64,000 nt of DNA, taken from positions 3,016,501-3,080,500 of the forward strand of contig NZ_CP109007.1 in assembly GCF_036226665.1 (NCBI RefSeq), written 5' to 3'. A program made the position numbers and the translations under genes. Position 1 is the first letter of the stretch. Every line of letters begins with the position of its first letter. Below the pieces are notes generated by a model. That model made no database searches and was not told the origin of the DNA. It was given only the letters and a program-made list of their open reading frames with translations. The DNA comes from Streptomyces sp. NBC_00691 (GTDB taxonomy: Bacteria; Actinomycetota; Actinomycetes; Streptomycetales; Streptomycetaceae). Below, piece by piece: positions 18,479 through 26,706 of this stretch.

Positions 18479-19000
18479 CTACGGGATGACGATCACGGGC
18501 CGCTGGGCGCGGCGCGCGAGGCGGCCGGCCACCGAGCCGAAGATCCGGCCGACGATCCCGTGCGTGGAGCCGACCACGATCGCGTCGGCCGAGTACTCCC
18601 GGCCGACCTCCTCCAGCTCGTGGCAGATGTCGCCACCGCGCTCGACGAGGATCCAGGGCACCTCGGAGAGGTGCTCGGCACAGGCCAGCTCCAGGCCGAG
18701 GACCTCGGTCCGGTGATCGGGCACGTCGACGAAGACGGGGGGCTCGCACCCGGCCCACACCGTGGTGGGCAGCCTGTTGGCCACGTGCACGATGATCAGG
18801 CCCGAGCCGGAGCGCCTGGCCATGCCGATGGCGTACGCGAGGGCTCGCTCACTGGACATGGAGCCGTCGAAGCCGACGACGACCCCGTGCCGGAAGGCCG
18901 GGTCGCAGGCGTGACGTGGCTGTTCGACCGCGAGGGGGTCGACCGTGGAATCGGCGACGCGCTTGCGGTCCGCGGGTTCGGAGAATTCGTGACCGGCCAT
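18479..19000 (-). CDS. Universal stress protein (UspA family)
   Basis: 173 residues, single Usp domain. VVVGFDGSMSSERALAYAI is the start of the fold, and VVGSTHGIVGRIFGSVAGRL carries the ATP-binding Gx2Gx9G(S/T) pattern, so this should be the nucleotide-binding type. The C-terminus RAQRPVIVIP is standard. An N-terminal extension of about 38 residues (MAGHEFSEPADRKRV...) precedes the domain. Longer upstream in-frame sequence lacks coding character, so ATG at 19000 is chosen. It is divergent from the gene at 19346. Actinobacterial Usp genes are often induced by hypoxia or redox stress; this is not shown here. Confidence 0.88.
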   Translation of the reverse strand: MAGHEFSEPADRKRVADSTVDPLAVEQPRHACDPAFRHGVVVGFDGSMSSERALAYAIGMARRSGSGLIIVHVANRLPTTVWAGCEPPVFVDVPDHRTEVLGLELACAEHLSEVPWILVERGGDICHELEEVGREYSADAIVVGSTHGIVGRIFGSVAGRLARRAQRPVIVIP

Positions 19001-19345
19001 CGGTGTCTCGGCGAAGAGGGTCCTCGTGGGAAGGGACGGGGAACGGAGGGGACGGAACAACGGGTGGCGGCGGAGCCTGTGTCCGGGAATCATCTTCCCA
19101 AGCCCATACCCCCAAGGGTACGGCGACACTCCTCTCCTGCCCAGAGCCCGCCGTGCCACTGCCCGGCGTGCGCCCCGCTCGCGCGCGGCGTTCCAGGGAG
19201 CATGCCCGAGCGGCTCGGGATCTGGCAATGCCGGTTGTGCCCTACAGGTGTCCGTACAGGGGCCAAACGGACGTCGCCGAGAGTGACCGTAACGTTCCGC
19301 TTCTCGTTGCCACAGGTCCAGCCCACCGTCGCAGGGAGACCGCCC
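19001..19345. promoter_or_regulatory. Divergent promoter region between usp and the membrane-protein gene
   Basis: 345 bp without a credible gene. It holds an inverted repeat GGGAA-TCATC-TTCCC (19085-19099), a possible operator for the usp gene, lying 85 bp upstream of its start. The right side carries GGGAG at 19334-19338, the ribosome binding site of the gene at 19346. I could not place -10/-35 boxes with confidence. Confidence 0.45.
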
Positions 19346-19810
19346 GTGCCCGCACCATCGACAGCCGCCGGCCAGACCTCCACCTCCCCCGCCGCCCGCG
19401 CCGCCGCGCTCACCGGGCCCCGCGGCCGCCGCCGGGCGCCCGTGCTCGGCCCGGCCGGCGCCGCCGACCCGGATCCGGGCAGCGGGCCGGGAGCGGCGGG
19501 GGCGGTCCCGCGCGCGGGGGCGGGCGGGGGGACGGGTACGGGGACGGGCGGCGGGACGGGCGGCGGGACGGGCGCGGCCGGCGGCGCCGCGGACCAGCAG
19601 GCCGGTGACGTCGTCCGCTGGGCGGTCTTCTGCTGCGTCCTGGTCCCGGTGGTCCTGCTCGTCTACGGCAGCTCGCTCGGCGGCGCCGCCGGGACCGCGC
19701 TCGGCCTCGTCTCGGTGACGGCGGCCTGCCGGGTGCTGCTGCGGCGCTCGGAGCAGGGGATGCGGAGCGAGTGTGCCCGCGGCAGGCGGCGCGGCTCTGG
19801 CACCCCCTAG
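19346..19810 (+). CDS. Small membrane protein with Gly/Ala-rich N-terminus, unknown function
   Basis: 154 residues. The first ~90 are low-complexity (GAGGGTGTGTGGGTGGGTGA), then one or two hydrophobic segments (VVRWAVFCCVLVPVVLLVYG and GTALGLVSVTAACRVLL) and a basic tail (RRSEQGMRSECARGRRRG). GTG start with GGGAG 7 bp upstream. It lies directly upstream of adpA, the position of SCO2791 in S. coelicolor as I recall it. No functional motif. Confidence 0.65.
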   Translation: MPAPSTAAGQTSTSPAARAAALTGPRGRRRAPVLGPAGAADPDPGSGPGAAGAVPRAGAGGGTGTGTGGGTGGGTGAAGGAADQQAGDVVRWAVFCCVLVPVVLLVYGSSLGGAAGTALGLVSVTAACRVLLRRSEQGMRSECARGRRRGSGTP

Positions 19811-20252
19811 GTTTCCGGGGGTGCAAACCGGCACCAATCAGGGCGCCTGTAAGGCCCGCCCCCCGTGGAGTTGACAGGTTCGTACACGCGAACCCATATG
19901 TTTTCAGCCAACTTCCATCCGTCGGCGAGTCCTTGGCGGAACGGTTGCCCAACCCGGGTGCCGGCACCCGAAAATGCCCCGCCCCAAGGGCTCGCACCCC
20001 CCGCGTACGGGGGCGTTCGCCACCCCGGCCCCTCCCCGGAGGCCCTCCCGACGGAAGACTTCACGATCGATCGCTTCGCGCCAAGTGGCCTTGTCGACAA
20101 TCCACCGGATGAAGAACTTGTCACGCCGGCTCCATGGAACGCAGTAGATTCGATCATGGGTACCGAAGACTGGGGTCTCGTGCAAAACCGAGGGGAAACG
20201 TGCAGGAGCGACACGACCAGGGAGACGCGAACACCGAGGGGGGCTTAGCGTC
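19811..20252 (+). promoter_or_regulatory. adpA promoter and long leader
   Basis: 442 bp without a gene. A perfect -35 TTGACA (19871-19876) is followed after 18 bp by CATATG (19895-19900) as possible -10, which would give a leader of roughly 350 nt before the adpA ATG. An inverted repeat GTTCG-6-CGAAC (19878-19893) fills the promoter spacer and is a natural repressor position. Long adpA leaders are known in Streptomyces and in S. coelicolor are reported RNase III targets (established knowledge, recalled). Confidence 0.6.
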
Positions 20253-21422
20253 ATGAGCCAGGACTCCACCGCACCGGAGGCCGCACGGAAGCTGACCGGG
20301 CGGCGCCGTCGCGAAGTCGTCGCGGTGCTGCTGTTCAGCGGCGGCCCCATCTTCGAGAGCTCCATCCCGCTCTCCGTGTTCGGCATCGACCGGCAGGACG
20401 CCGGTGTGCCCCGCTACCGACTGCTCGTCTGTGCGGGCGAGGACGGACCGCTGCGGACCACCGGTGGACTCGAACTGACCGCGCCGTACGGCCTGGAGGC
20501 GATCAGCCGGGCGGGCACCGTCGTCGTCCCGGCCTGGCGGTCGATCACCTCGCCGCCACCGCCGGAGGCGCTCGAAGCGCTGCGCCGCGCCCACGAGGAG
20601 GGCGCGCGGATCGTCGGTCTGTGCACCGGGGCGTTCGTACTCGCCGCGGCCGGCCTGCTCGACGGCCGCCCGGCGACGACGCACTGGATGTACGCGCCGA
20701 CGCTCGCCAAGCGCTATCCGTCGGTCCATGTGGACCCCCGGGAGCTCTTCGTCGACGACGGGGACGTGCTGACCTCCGCGGGCACGGCGGCCGGAATCGA
20801 TCTGTGTCTGCACATCGTGCGGACCGACCACGGCACGGAGGCCGCAGGCGCCCTGGCGCGCCGGCTGGTCGTCCCGCCGCGGCGCAGTGGCGGTCAGGAG
20901 CGCTACCTCGACAGGTCTTTACCTGAGGAGATCGGCGCCGACCCGCTGGCCGAGGTCGTCGCCTGGGCACTGGAGCACCTCCACGAGCAGTTCGACGTGG
21001 AGACCCTGGCTGCCCGCGCGTACATGTCACGGCGGACCTTCGACCGCCGGTTCCGCTCGCTGACCGGTTCGGCCCCCCTCCAGTGGCTGATCACCCAGCG
21101 GGTGCTGCAGGCGCAGCGGCTGCTCGAGACGTCCGACTACTCGGTCGACGAGGTCGCGGGCCGATGCGGCTTCCGCTCGCCGGTGGCGCTGCGCGGTCAC
21201 TTCCGGCGGCAGCTCGGCTCCTCCCCGGCGGCCTACCGGGCGGCGTACCGGGCGCGGCGTCCGCAGGGCGACACCGCCACGGCGGTGCTCGACCCGGTCG
21301 TGCCCGCCCAGGTCGTGGCCGGAATGCGGCGCCCGGGGTCCCCGCTGGACCAGGGGAAGCCGCAGTCCGACGTCTACGCTCCGGGGCGCCCTTCGCTCCC
21401 GGGCCAGCGCAGCGCGCCGTAG
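20253..21422 (+). CDS. adpA: AdpA, global developmental regulator (AraC/XylS family)
   Basis: Central transcription factor of Streptomyces differentiation and antibiotic production. 389 residues: an N-terminal DJ-1/PfpI (ThiJ)-like dimerisation domain (VAVLLFSGGPIFESSIPLSV to about 200, with the GLCTGAFVLAAAGLL elbow) and a C-terminal double-HTH AraC domain (AYMSRRTFDRRFRSLTGSAP; SVDEVAGRCGFRSPVALRGHF). A single TTA leucine codon at 20919-20921 (residue 223), in the linker between the domains, is the classic mark of adpA and makes translation depend on bldA tRNA. RBS-like GAGGGGGG precedes the ATG. Followed by a hairpin and orn, as in other Streptomyces. Confidence 0.96.
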   Translation: MSQDSTAPEAARKLTGRRRREVVAVLLFSGGPIFESSIPLSVFGIDRQDAGVPRYRLLVCAGEDGPLRTTGGLELTAPYGLEAISRAGTVVVPAWRSITSPPPPEALEALRRAHEEGARIVGLCTGAFVLAAAGLLDGRPATTHWMYAPTLAKRYPSVHVDPRELFVDDGDVLTSAGTAAGIDLCLHIVRTDHGTEAAGALARRLVVPPRRSGGQERYLDRSLPEEIGADPLAEVVAWALEHLHEQFDVETLAARAYMSRRTFDRRFRSLTGSAPLQWLITQRVLQAQRLLETSDYSVDEVAGRCGFRSPVALRGHFRRQLGSSPAAYRAAYRARRPQGDTATAVLDPVVPAQVVAGMRRPGSPLDQGKPQSDVYAPGRPSLPGQRSAP

Positions 21423-21466
21423 CGAGAAAGACCGCCGCCGCCACAAGCGGCGCGACGCAGGAACGG

Positions 21467-21499
21467 CGGGCCCTCGGGGACATCTCCCCCGGGGGCCCG
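21467..21499 (+). terminator. Hairpin after adpA
   Basis: 13-bp GC stem with one T-G wobble (CGGGCCCTCGGGG 21467-21479; partner 21487-21499) and a 7-nt loop, 44 bp after the adpA stop and about 105 bp before orn. Confidence 0.7.
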
Positions 21500-21604
21500 T
21501 CGGCGTTGTCCGGGGGCCGCTCGGGGGGCTCCGTGCGGCGCGACGCGGGGCCGAGGGTGCCCTCGACCCGCTCCGACATGGGAAAGAGCCCCTAAGGTGG
21601 ACGC

Positions 21605-22207
21605 ATGAACGATCGCATGGTGTGGATCGACTGCGAGATGACCGGGCTCTCGCTGACGGACGACGCACTCATCGAGGTGGCCGCACTGGTCACCGACTCG
21701 GAACTGAACGTGCTCGGCGACGGGGTGGACATCGTGATCCGCCCGCCGGACAGGGCCCTGGAGACCATGCCCGAGATCGTGCGCCAGATGCACACGTCCT
21801 CGGGGCTGCTCGACGCGCTCGCCGGCGGCACCACGCTCGCCGACGCGGAGGCCCAGGTCCTCGCGTACATCCGCGAGCACGTCAAGGAACCCGGCAAGGC
21901 TCCCCTGTGCGGGAACTCGGTCTCCACGGACCGCGGCTTCCTCGCCCGGGACATGCCCGCCCTGGAGAGCCACCTGCACTACCGGATCGTCGATGTCTCC
22001 TCGGTCAAGGAGCTGGCCCGCCGCTGGTACCCGAGGGCGTACTTCAACAGTCCGGAGAAGAACGGCAACCACCGGGCGCTCGCCGACATCCGCGAGTCCA
22101 TCGCGGAGCTGCGCTACTACCGCGAGGCGGTCTTCGTCCCGCAGCCCGGCCCCGACTCCGAGACCGCGAAGCAGATCGCGGCACGGCACGTCGTACCGGC
22201 CGAATAA
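21605..22207 (+). CDS. orn: Oligoribonuclease (DEDDh 3'-5' exoribonuclease)
   Basis: Degrades 2-5 nt RNAs to mononucleotides and also hydrolyses pGpG from c-di-GMP turnover. 200 residues. DEDDh residues are in [11 protein letters not shown] (Asp, Glu near the N-terminus), [10 protein letters not shown] and [12 protein letters not shown] (His and Asp of Exo III). Downstream of adpA, where ornA is found in S. coelicolor and S. griseus. Its link to c-di-GMP connects it to the GGDEF-EAL protein at 44244. A perfect hairpin follows at 22226. Confidence 0.95.
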   Translation: MNDRMVWIDCEMTGLSLTDDALIEVAALVTDSELNVLGDGVDIVIRPPDRALETMPEIVRQMHTSSGLLDALAGGTTLADAEAQVLAYIREHVKEPGKAPLCGNSVSTDRGFLARDMPALESHLHYRIVDVSSVKELARRWYPRAYFNSPEKNGNHRALADIRESIAELRYYREAVFVPQPGPDSETAKQIAARHVVPAE

Positions 22208-22225
22208 TCCCCTCCACGGAGGGCC

Positions 22226-22257
22226 GCTCGCGCCCGCACATCAATGCGGGCGCGAGC
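22226..22257 (+). terminator. Terminator of orn
   Basis: Perfect 13-bp stem (GCTCGCGCCCGCA 22226-22238; partner 22245-22257) with a 6-nt loop, 18 bp after the orn stop. Confidence 0.8.
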
Positions 22258-22273
22258 ACCCTCCAGGACCCTG

Positions 22274-22279
22274 TAGACT
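22274..22279 (+). promoter_or_regulatory. Candidate -10 box of tRNA-His
   Basis: TAGACT, 51 bp before the tRNA. No clear -35 is visible at 17-18 bp, so this is only a candidate. Confidence 0.4.
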
Positions 22280-22324
22280 TCTTCTCGGCCGGTCGGGGAA
22301 ACCCTCGGGAAAACCGCCGGTCAT

Positions 22325-22398
22325 GGTGGGTATAGCTCAGACGGTAGAGCACCTGGTTGTGGTCCAGGATGTCGCGGGTTCGAGTCCCGTTACTCACC
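22325..22398 (+). tRNA. tRNA-His(GTG)
   Basis: Cloverleaf with acceptor GTGGGTA/TACTCAC, anticodon arm CCTGG-TTGTGGT-CCAGG giving anticodon GTG, and T-arm GCGGG-TTCGAGT-CCCGT. The extra G at 22325 pairs with C at 22398, the G-1:C73 identity element of tRNA-His. The 3' CCA is not encoded. Confidence 0.95.
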
Positions 22399-22405
22399 CT
22401 TCTGA

Positions 22406-22440
22406 TTCAGGCCCCGGTTCGATACGAACCGGGGCCTGAG
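22406..22440. terminator. Terminator after tRNA-His, shared with the convergent GH10 gene
   Basis: AGGCCCCGGTTCG (22409-22421) pairs perfectly with 22425-22437 around the loop ATA, extendable by several pairs on each side. It lies between the tRNA and the stop of the xylanase gene on the other strand. Confidence 0.85.
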
Positions 22441-22451
22441 TCGTTCTCCGG

Positions 22452-23795
22452 CTACGTTCCCGGCGCGCACCTGAGGTCCGTCGGGGGCGGGTTGGTCCCG
22501 GACCAGGTGCCGTTGAAGCCGAACGCGGTCGAGCCGGCCGGGGGAAGCGTCGCGTTGTACGCGAGGTGGGTGGCCGTCACCTCCGCCGCGGTCTGGGTCA
22601 CCGCCGCGTTCCACGCCTGGGTGACGCGCCGGCCGGCGGGCTGGGTCCAGCGGACGGTCCAGCCGTCCAGCGGGGCCGTACCCGTGTTCCGGAGGGTGAC
22701 CTGGGCCGTGAAACCGCCCGTCCACTGACTGGTGACGGTGTATGTGACGGAGCACACACCCGGGGTCGGCGGGGTCACCGGGGAGAGGGTCTCGGCGATC
22801 CCGGCGTACGCGGGCTTGGGCCGGAGGTTCTCGTCGTACGGCGTCGCCGCGCCCTGGCCCGGGAAGAAGTCCGGGATCCAGGAGTCGGAGTCGGTGAAGC
22901 CCCAGACGGTGACGCCCGCGCAGCGGGTGACGGCGAGGCAGGCGCGCAGGACGGAGGCGTAGTCCGCCTTCTGCTGGGCGAGCTGCCCGGCCGTGGCCGG
23001 CAGGGTCATCCTGATGTCGAGTTCGGTGATCGCCACGTCCACGCCGAGTTCGGCGAAGCGGCGCAGGTTGGCCTCCAGGGAGGCGGGGACCCGACCGAGC
23101 ACGAGATGGGCCTGGAAGCCGACCCCGTCGACCGGGACGCCCTGGGCGAGGAGCCGCTTCACCAGGGCGTACATGCCGTCGCTCTTCGCGCCGACCGCGT
23201 CGGTCGAGTAGTCGTTGAGGTAGAGCCTCGCGGCCGGGTCGGCGGCGCGGGCCGCGCGGAAGGCGTCCGCGATGTACGACTCGCCGAGGGCCGCTCCCCA
23301 GAGCGAAGGACGCAGGGTGCCGTCCTCGGCCAGTGGTTCGTTGACGACGTCCCAGTGGTCGATCCGGCCCTTGTAGCGGCCGGCCTCCGCGGTGACGTGC
23401 TCGGTCATGAGGGTGCGCAGCTGCTCCGCGGTCCAGCCGCCGCCGGTGAGCCAGCCAGGGAGCTGGCTGTGCCAGACGAGGGTGTGGCCGCGGACCCGCT
23501 GGCCGTGGGCCTCGGCGAAGGCGACGACCCGGTCCGCGCCGGTCCAGTCGTGGGTGCCCCGGCCTGGCTCGACGGAGTCCCACTTCATCTCGTTGCCGGG
23601 GGTGAGGGAGCCGAACTGGGCCCCGGCCACGTCCGCGTACCCGCCGGTGAGCCTCCCCGCGGTGACGGCGCTGCCGAGGTAGACACCACGGGCCTCGGCG
23701 AGGTCCCGCAGCGGGGTGTCGGCGGCGGAGGCGGGGCCGGCGGGGGTGAGGACGGCGGCGAGGAGGGCCGTGCCGGCGATCAGACGACGGAGCAT
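22452..23795 (-). CDS. Secreted endo-1,4-beta-xylanase (GH10) with C-terminal CBM2
   Basis: Hydrolyses xylan internally. 447 residues: Sec signal peptide (MLRRLIAGTALLAAVLTPAGPASA), GH10 barrel about 27-325 and a CBM2 module about 345-447. GH10 signatures: TPGNEMKWDSVEP, RGHTLVWHSQLPGWL, DHWDVVNEPL with the acid/base Glu, and VAITELDIRM with the nucleophile Glu. The CBM2 has CSVTYTVTSQWTGGFTAQV to TDLRCAPGT with bracketing Cys and aromatic Trp. The start ATG overlaps the 3' end of the GH74 gene by 16 bp and has CGGAGGGG upstream, so it is translated as the second gene of that operon under the CebR site. Confidence 0.93.
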   Translation of the reverse strand: MLRRLIAGTALLAAVLTPAGPASAADTPLRDLAEARGVYLGSAVTAGRLTGGYADVAGAQFGSLTPGNEMKWDSVEPGRGTHDWTGADRVVAFAEAHGQRVRGHTLVWHSQLPGWLTGGGWTAEQLRTLMTEHVTAEAGRYKGRIDHWDVVNEPLAEDGTLRPSLWGAALGESYIADAFRAARAADPAARLYLNDYSTDAVGAKSDGMYALVKRLLAQGVPVDGVGFQAHLVLGRVPASLEANLRRFAELGVDVAITELDIRMTLPATAGQLAQQKADYASVLRACLAVTRCAGVTVWGFTDSDSWIPDFFPGQGAATPYDENLRPKPAYAGIAETLSPVTPPTPGVCSVTYTVTSQWTGGFTAQVTLRNTGTAPLDGWTVRWTQPAGRRVTQAWNAAVTQTAAEVTATHLAYNATLPPAGSTAFGFNGTWSGTNPPPTDLRCAPGT

Positions 23796-26455
23796 GTCGC
23801 CCCTCCGAGGGTGAAGGCGGCCGGCACGGGGTTGGTGCCGGTCCAGGTGCCGGTGAAGCCGAAGGAGGCGGAGGCGCCGGGGGCGACGGCGGCGTTCCAG
23901 CCGGCGTTCCGGGCGGTGACGGCGGTGCCGGTCTGGACCGGGATCGCGTTCCACATCTGGCCGACGCGCTGGCCGGCCGGGTGGTCCCAGCCCAGCGTCC
24001 AGCCGGTCCACGCGGTGGTGGAGGTGTTGGTGAGGGTGACATCGGCCTGGAAGCCGCCCTGCCACTGGTTGGTCACCCGGTACGCGACCTTGCAGGCGCC
24101 TCCGGCCGGGGGCGTGCCCGGGCCGGTGCCGTCGCCGCCGCCGGTCTCGCTCGTGTCGCCGTAGATGATGCCGCGGCCGTTGGTGGAGACGTACACCCGG
24201 CCGTAGACGCGCGGGTCGCCGGTGATCGCGCCGCCCGTCCAGCCCCACTGGTGGGCGTCGTCGTTGACGCGGACCCAGCTGGTGCCCGCGTCGGTGGAGC
24301 GGAAGATGCCGCGGACCCCGCCGATCTTCGCGCTGCTGAACAGGGTGGGGTACGTGGCTCCCGGAGCGGCCTTGCCGAAGCCGACGGTGTCGGCCTGCTC
24401 GACGCCGGGGATCCGGGTGAAGGTGGCGCCGCCGTCGGTGGAGTGCCAGAGGCCGTAGGCGGCGTCGGGGGCGCCGCCGGAGAGCCAGATGTCGCCCTTC
24501 CTGCCGGGGACGGCCTTGAAGCGGACGTCGCCCTCGGCGGGGAGGCCGGTGGCGCGGGCGGTGAAGCTCGCGCCGCCGTCCGTGCTGGCGTAGAAGGTGC
24601 CGGACGCGAAGCCGTAGAAGGTGAGCGGGTCGACGCGGTCGGACTCGACGGCCGCGCCGGCGGGGATGCCGGTCGAGGCGGTCCACGCCCCGCCGGTGCC
24701 GGTGTGGACGCCGGTGCCGGCCGGGCTCCAGACGAAGCGGGTGCCGTCGGCGCCCGCCGCGACCGTGCCTCCGCCGGTGACGCCCGGGGGCTCCTGTCCG
24801 GCCCGCCAGCCGGCGCCGTTGTCGGTGGAGAAGGCGACCCGCGGGCCCCCGTCGAGGTGGCCGGCGCGGACGACGGTGTCGGGCTCGGTCTCGGCGAAGT
24901 CGACGCTGGTGGTGGAGGTGAAGTGGGGGCCGGTGAACATCATCGACGGGACCTTGGTGAGGTCCGTGTGCCGGAAGCCGCCGATGTCGCCGAGCGCGCT
25001 GATCAGCGGGGCGCCGGAGGGCGGCGAGGCCAGGTCGAGGACGGCGGTCTCCTCCAGGCCCCGGACCATGGGCCGGATCGTGAAGGGCGTGCCGGTGTCC
25101 CACTTTCCGAGGTCCTCGGTGCCGTACACGGTGGCGCCGGTGCCGTACATCATGCGGTCGGAGTCGAAGGGGTCGATCTCCAGGGCCTCGGTCATCCAGC
25201 CGAGCTTGGGGGTCCGCTCGGGCGGGGCGGGGTTCGCGCCCCAGGTCAGCCAGGGCACGGAGGAGACGTCCATCGTGTAGCGGTCGGACCGGTTCGGGTA
25301 CGAGGTGTAGTCCCAGGCCCTGGTCCAGCTGCCGCCGCTGTCGGTGGAGCGGAAGATCTGGGTGTCGGGGTACCAGGAGCTGTAGCCGGAGACCATGACG
25401 GTGCCGGGCCGTCGGCGGTCGACGGTGAGGCCGCTGAAGCCGTAGTAGGTGTCGGCCTCGGCGACGGGGCTGATGTCCGTCCAGGTGCCGGTGGCCGTGG
25501 CGTACCGCCAGACCTGGCCCTTGGCACCGTCGTACGGGCCGGCGGTGTCGCTGTACGCGAGGTAGAGGTAGCCGTTCTCGGCGTCGAGGACGCCCTTGTG
25601 GGCGAGGTATCCGGTGGGCTGGCCGGGGAGCCGGGTCCAGGTGGCTCCGGCGTCGGTGGAGCGGTAGACGGCGTTCTGTCTGTCGCCGACGCCGACGTAG
25701 ATCGTGCGGGTCGCGGTGCCCGCCGTACCGGTGGACTCGTCGAAGGTGACCCAGACGATGCCCTGGCGGTCGGAGTTGTAGCCGCTGGTGTCGGCCGGGT
25801 CCTGCTGGTGGTTGCCGGGGTTGGTGAAGGAGGTGACCCTCGACCAGGTGGCGCCGGAGTCGGTGGAGCGCCAGAGGCCGTTGCCGCTGGGGGTGCCGAG
25901 GTAGAGGATCCGGTTGTCGTGCGGGTCGACGGCGAGGCGCTCGCCCATGCCGCGGCCGGGCATGTTGCCGCCGAGCTTGAAGGGGAGGTCGGCGCGCTGC
26001 CAGGTGGCACCCCGGTCGGCGGAGCGCAGGACGGCGCCGTTGCCGGGGTCCCAGTCGTTCGTGTACGTGCCGACGGCGGCGTACACCCGGTCGGGATCGA
26101 CGCTGTCGGAGGCGAGCCCGACGACTCCGGTGTGACCCCAGTGGTCCCAGTCGACGGAGTCGAGGAGCGGGGTCCAGGAGGAGTCGGCCTGGTTCCAGCG
26201 GTAGGCGCCGCCGATGTCGGTGCGGGCGTAGACGAGGTTCCTCTCGGTCCGGTTGAAGACGATGCCGGGGACGAAGCCTCCGCCGTCGACCCGGACGTTC
26301 TTCCAGGTGTACGAGGAGGCGGCCGCGGCGGCTTCCACGGGGGCGGGGGCTTCCGGTGGGGCGGCCGTGGCCGGTGCCGCTCCGGTGAGGGGGCCCGCCA
26401 GGAGACCGGCGGTGAGGGCGAGCCCCGCGAGCAGGGGGCGTGTGCTGCTGCGCAT
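23780..26455 (-). CDS. Secreted xyloglucanase (GH74) with C-terminal CBM2
   Basis: Cleaves xyloglucan (endo-xyloglucanase or reducing-end-specific type). 891 residues: signal peptide (LLAGLALTAGLLAGPLTGAAPATA), two seven-bladed propellers with BNR/Asp-box repeats (STDSGATWSRV, STDAGATWTRL, STDGGATFTRI and others), a short linker with TGGGDGTGPGTPPAG, then CBM2 from CKVAYRVTNQWQGGF. The early DIGGAYRWNQADSSWTPLLD is the GH74 opening with a catalytic Asp. A perfect CebR palindrome lies 22 bp upstream, predicting induction by cello-oligosaccharides. First gene of a two-gene hemicellulase operon with the GH10 xylanase. Confidence 0.92.
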   Translation of the reverse strand: MRSSTRPLLAGLALTAGLLAGPLTGAAPATAAPPEAPAPVEAAAAASSYTWKNVRVDGGGFVPGIVFNRTERNLVYARTDIGGAYRWNQADSSWTPLLDSVDWDHWGHTGVVGLASDSVDPDRVYAAVGTYTNDWDPGNGAVLRSADRGATWQRADLPFKLGGNMPGRGMGERLAVDPHDNRILYLGTPSGNGLWRSTDSGATWSRVTSFTNPGNHQQDPADTSGYNSDRQGIVWVTFDESTGTAGTATRTIYVGVGDRQNAVYRSTDAGATWTRLPGQPTGYLAHKGVLDAENGYLYLAYSDTAGPYDGAKGQVWRYATATGTWTDISPVAEADTYYGFSGLTVDRRRPGTVMVSGYSSWYPDTQIFRSTDSGGSWTRAWDYTSYPNRSDRYTMDVSSVPWLTWGANPAPPERTPKLGWMTEALEIDPFDSDRMMYGTGATVYGTEDLGKWDTGTPFTIRPMVRGLEETAVLDLASPPSGAPLISALGDIGGFRHTDLTKVPSMMFTGPHFTSTTSVDFAETEPDTVVRAGHLDGGPRVAFSTDNGAGWRAGQEPPGVTGGGTVAAGADGTRFVWSPAGTGVHTGTGGAWTASTGIPAGAAVESDRVDPLTFYGFASGTFYASTDGGASFTARATGLPAEGDVRFKAVPGRKGDIWLSGGAPDAAYGLWHSTDGGATFTRIPGVEQADTVGFGKAAPGATYPTLFSSAKIGGVRGIFRSTDAGTSWVRVNDDAHQWGWTGGAITGDPRVYGRVYVSTNGRGIIYGDTSETGGGDGTGPGTPPAGGACKVAYRVTNQWQGGFQADVTLTNTSTTAWTGWTLGWDHPAGQRVGQMWNAIPVQTGTAVTARNAGWNAAVAPGASASFGFTGTWTGTNPVPAAFTLGGATCSVV

Positions 26456-26477
26456 GGATATCCCGTCGAAGGGTGTA

Positions 26478-26491
26478 TGGGAGCGCTCCCA
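26478..26491 (-). promoter_or_regulatory. CebR operator
   Basis: TGGGAGCGCTCCCA, a perfect 14-bp palindrome identical to the cellobiose-responsive CebR box recalled from Streptomyces cellulase and cebEFG genes. It is 22 bp before the GH74 start, an ideal repressor position. Confidence 0.93.
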
Positions 26492-26618
26492 CTATTGAGG
26501 TGGTGTCAGAGCACGGTCAAGGTGCGGGGATCGTCGAAGACGTTCGACGGGACCGGTGCCGAACGCCCCTCGCCCGCCGCCGGTCCGGGCGGACCCCGAC
26601 CGGCGGCGGACAGGGGTG

Positions 26619-26660
26619 CGCGCCCCGGCCGGGAGGTGGGGTGTCTCCGGCCGGGGCGCG
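26619..26660 (-). terminator. Terminator of the GH18/CBM2 chitinase gene
   Basis: 14-bp GC stem (left arm 26619-26632, right arm 26647-26660) with a G-rich loop. It lies between the chitinase stop (26707) and the GH74 promoter, so the two same-strand genes are separate transcription units. Confidence 0.7.
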
Positions 26661-26706
26661 CGGTGTGGGGGGCGCTGTGGCTCCTGGGGGACCTGACGGT
26701 CCGGGG

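Noticed and set aside
22566..24164. Plus-strand 532-aa ORF over the xylanase
   Set aside because: It is antisense to conserved GH10/CBM2 coding sequence and has shadow composition.
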